Shown here one piece after another: positions 63,331 through 64,000 of a stretch of DNA of 64,000 nucleotides (position 1 is the stretch's first letter; every line of letters begins with the position of its first letter). The notes below the pieces were generated by a model that made no database searches, was not told where the DNA came from, and saw only the letters and a list, made by a program, of their open reading frames with translations. The stretch lies in assembly GCF_022842145.1 (NCBI RefSeq), contig NZ_JALHQD010000003.1, positions 1 through 64,000 of the forward strand. Reading direction: 5' to 3'. Origin of the DNA: Tabrizicola sp. (GTDB lineage Bacteria > Pseudomonadota > Alphaproteobacteria > Rhodobacterales > Rhodobacteraceae). The position numbers and the translations under genes are program-made.

Positions 63331-63942
63331 TTATGGTTGTTTGGTTTTCCGCTCATGCGCTGCTGTGCCGGCGAGACGCATGGAGGACGTTGACGCGGCC
63401 AGTAACTCGGCCGCGAATTCTTCTATCGAGATGCGTTTGGCCATGCTGGCCACACGCATCTTTCGATAGGCCTCATCATCTGAAACGTCTTCTTCGTTCA
63501 TGATTTTGAGGATGGCCTTGACCACTGCCCGACGGCCCTCGGCGCGACGGGCAAGGTTGTCACGGTCCATCAGCTCGCGTTGGCGGATGGAGTGTTCGTT
63601 GAAGGCCAGAAACAGGGCCGTGAAGATGCCGGTGGCGCGAACCGGCTTCATCAGCACCGAAGCTGCCCGGTGGCGCACCACGCGAGCCAGACGGCTTGGA
63701 GCTTCCATCCCGATAAGGGCGATGTGCGGAACATCCGAATCCAGCACAATGAAGTCCTGATCGGCATCGACAAAGACCACATCCTGCAGTCCTGCGACGA
63801 AATCGGTGGCATCGGGGTCGCGTTCGGAAACCGAAAGTCCCAAGCGTTCCAGTGTGCGCACGAGAACCACGCGGTTCTGATCTTCGGGCAGGGCCACCCA
63901 AGCCCGCGCGCCGCGGAAGTTCGACCGGATCTGTGAGGTCAT
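63331..63942 (-). CDS. ANTAR-domain transcription antiterminator (AmiR/NasT-like)
   Basis: 203 residues. N-terminal pseudo-receiver (about 10-125), a short coiled coil, and a C-terminal ANTAR RNA-binding domain (about 138-190; VVKAILKIMNEEDVSDDEAY and MRVASMAKR). AmiR switches on amidase operons by antitermination when the amide sensor AmiC releases it. The receiver lacks a clear phosphoacceptor Asp context, as in AmiR. Start overlaps the upstream gene's stop (ATGA). Confidence 0.9.
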   Translation of the reverse strand: MTSQIRSNFRGARAWVALPEDQNRVVLVRTLERLGLSVSERDPDATDFVAGLQDVVFVDADQDFIVLDSDVPHIALIGMEAPSRLARVVRHRAASVLMKPVRATGIFTALFLAFNEHSIRQRELMDRDNLARRAEGRRAVVKAILKIMNEEDVSDDEAYRKMRVASMAKRISIEEFAAELLAASTSSMRLAGTAAHERKTKQP

Positions 63943-64000
63943 GATACCACCCGCAGCATCTTTTCGCCACTCAGCGCTGCCCGCGCCAAAGGTTCCCAGA
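63939..64000 (-). CDS. C-terminal end of an upstream gene, possibly an AmiC-like sensor
   Basis: Twenty codons in an open frame (ending EKMLRVVS) stop four bases inside the ANTAR start, the same coupling used through this operon. In the Pseudomonas amidase operon AmiC precedes AmiR, so an amide-sensing binding protein is a natural guess, but the fragment is too short to identify. Confidence 0.5.
   Translation of the reverse strand, partial: WEPLARAALSGEKMLRVVS

Overview
The window looks like a chromosomal segment from a high-GC alphaproteobacterium of the Rhodobacterales (Rhodobacteraceae type). This rests on the class I lysyl-tRNA synthetase, the mreBCD-mrdA block, an arginine transaminase pathway, a tail-fibre gene of the kind that serves gene transfer agents in this order, and the general gene content. 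The genus cannot be fixed from the sequence alone. Coding density is high, with many ATGA or longer stop/start overlaps.

Layout. 1-4301 (minus): cell-shape operon mreB-mreC-mreD-mrdA, with mrdA running off the left edge. 4530-6031: SDR oxidoreductase plus a putative nuclease-fold protein. 6149-7834 (minus): leuA preceded by a short leucine-rich leader peptide and competing RNA stems. 8287-9777: HWE/HisKA_2-type sensor kinase and a single-domain response regulator. 10153-11871: visibly lower-GC pair, Stf0-type sulfotransferase and family 2 glycosyltransferase. 11887-16181: TerB-like protein, lysS, a hypothetical, an alpha/beta hydrolase and a DUF4864 protein. 16506-18794: large beta-helix tail-fibre/tailspike protein. 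18849-21077: FMN-binding split-barrel protein and SulP transporter.

21365-31125 (plus) is a long acetate-centred block: acs, adk, a two-subunit sodium/solute symporter, a cNMP/CBS/DUF294 regulator, a membrane hypothetical, a response regulator, and an unusual membrane pseudo-kinase fused to a DEDDh exonuclease. 31191-38025: truA, YcjX and YcjF-like proteins, DUF2332, pth, an FkbM methyltransferase and rplY. 38454-43010: MFS transporter, then a TetR-aruH-aruI operon for arginine catabolism with a perfect 16-bp palindrome before tetR. 43068-45622: CDF metal transporter, SH3 protein and a D-2-hydroxyacid dehydrogenase. 45772-46980: three tandem paralogous small secreted/membrane proteins.

47046-52174 (minus): a DMGDH-like oxidoreductase, Crp/Fnr regulator, DUF2892, two YeeE/YedE proteins and a persulfide-dioxygenase-like hydrolase, which reads as a sulfide/persulfide handling operon. 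52343-52432: tRNA-Ser(GCT). 52689-55731: RsbV/RsbW-like partner-switch pair facing a BcsA-like glycosyltransferase. 55733-56110: frameshifted remnant of a serine recombinase. 56123-64000 (minus): amide-utilisation operon with an ANTAR antiterminator, a five-part Urt/Fmd-type ABC transporter and two acetamidase/formamidase paralogues. No CRISPR array, rRNA operon, intact insertion sequence or complete prophage was seen.
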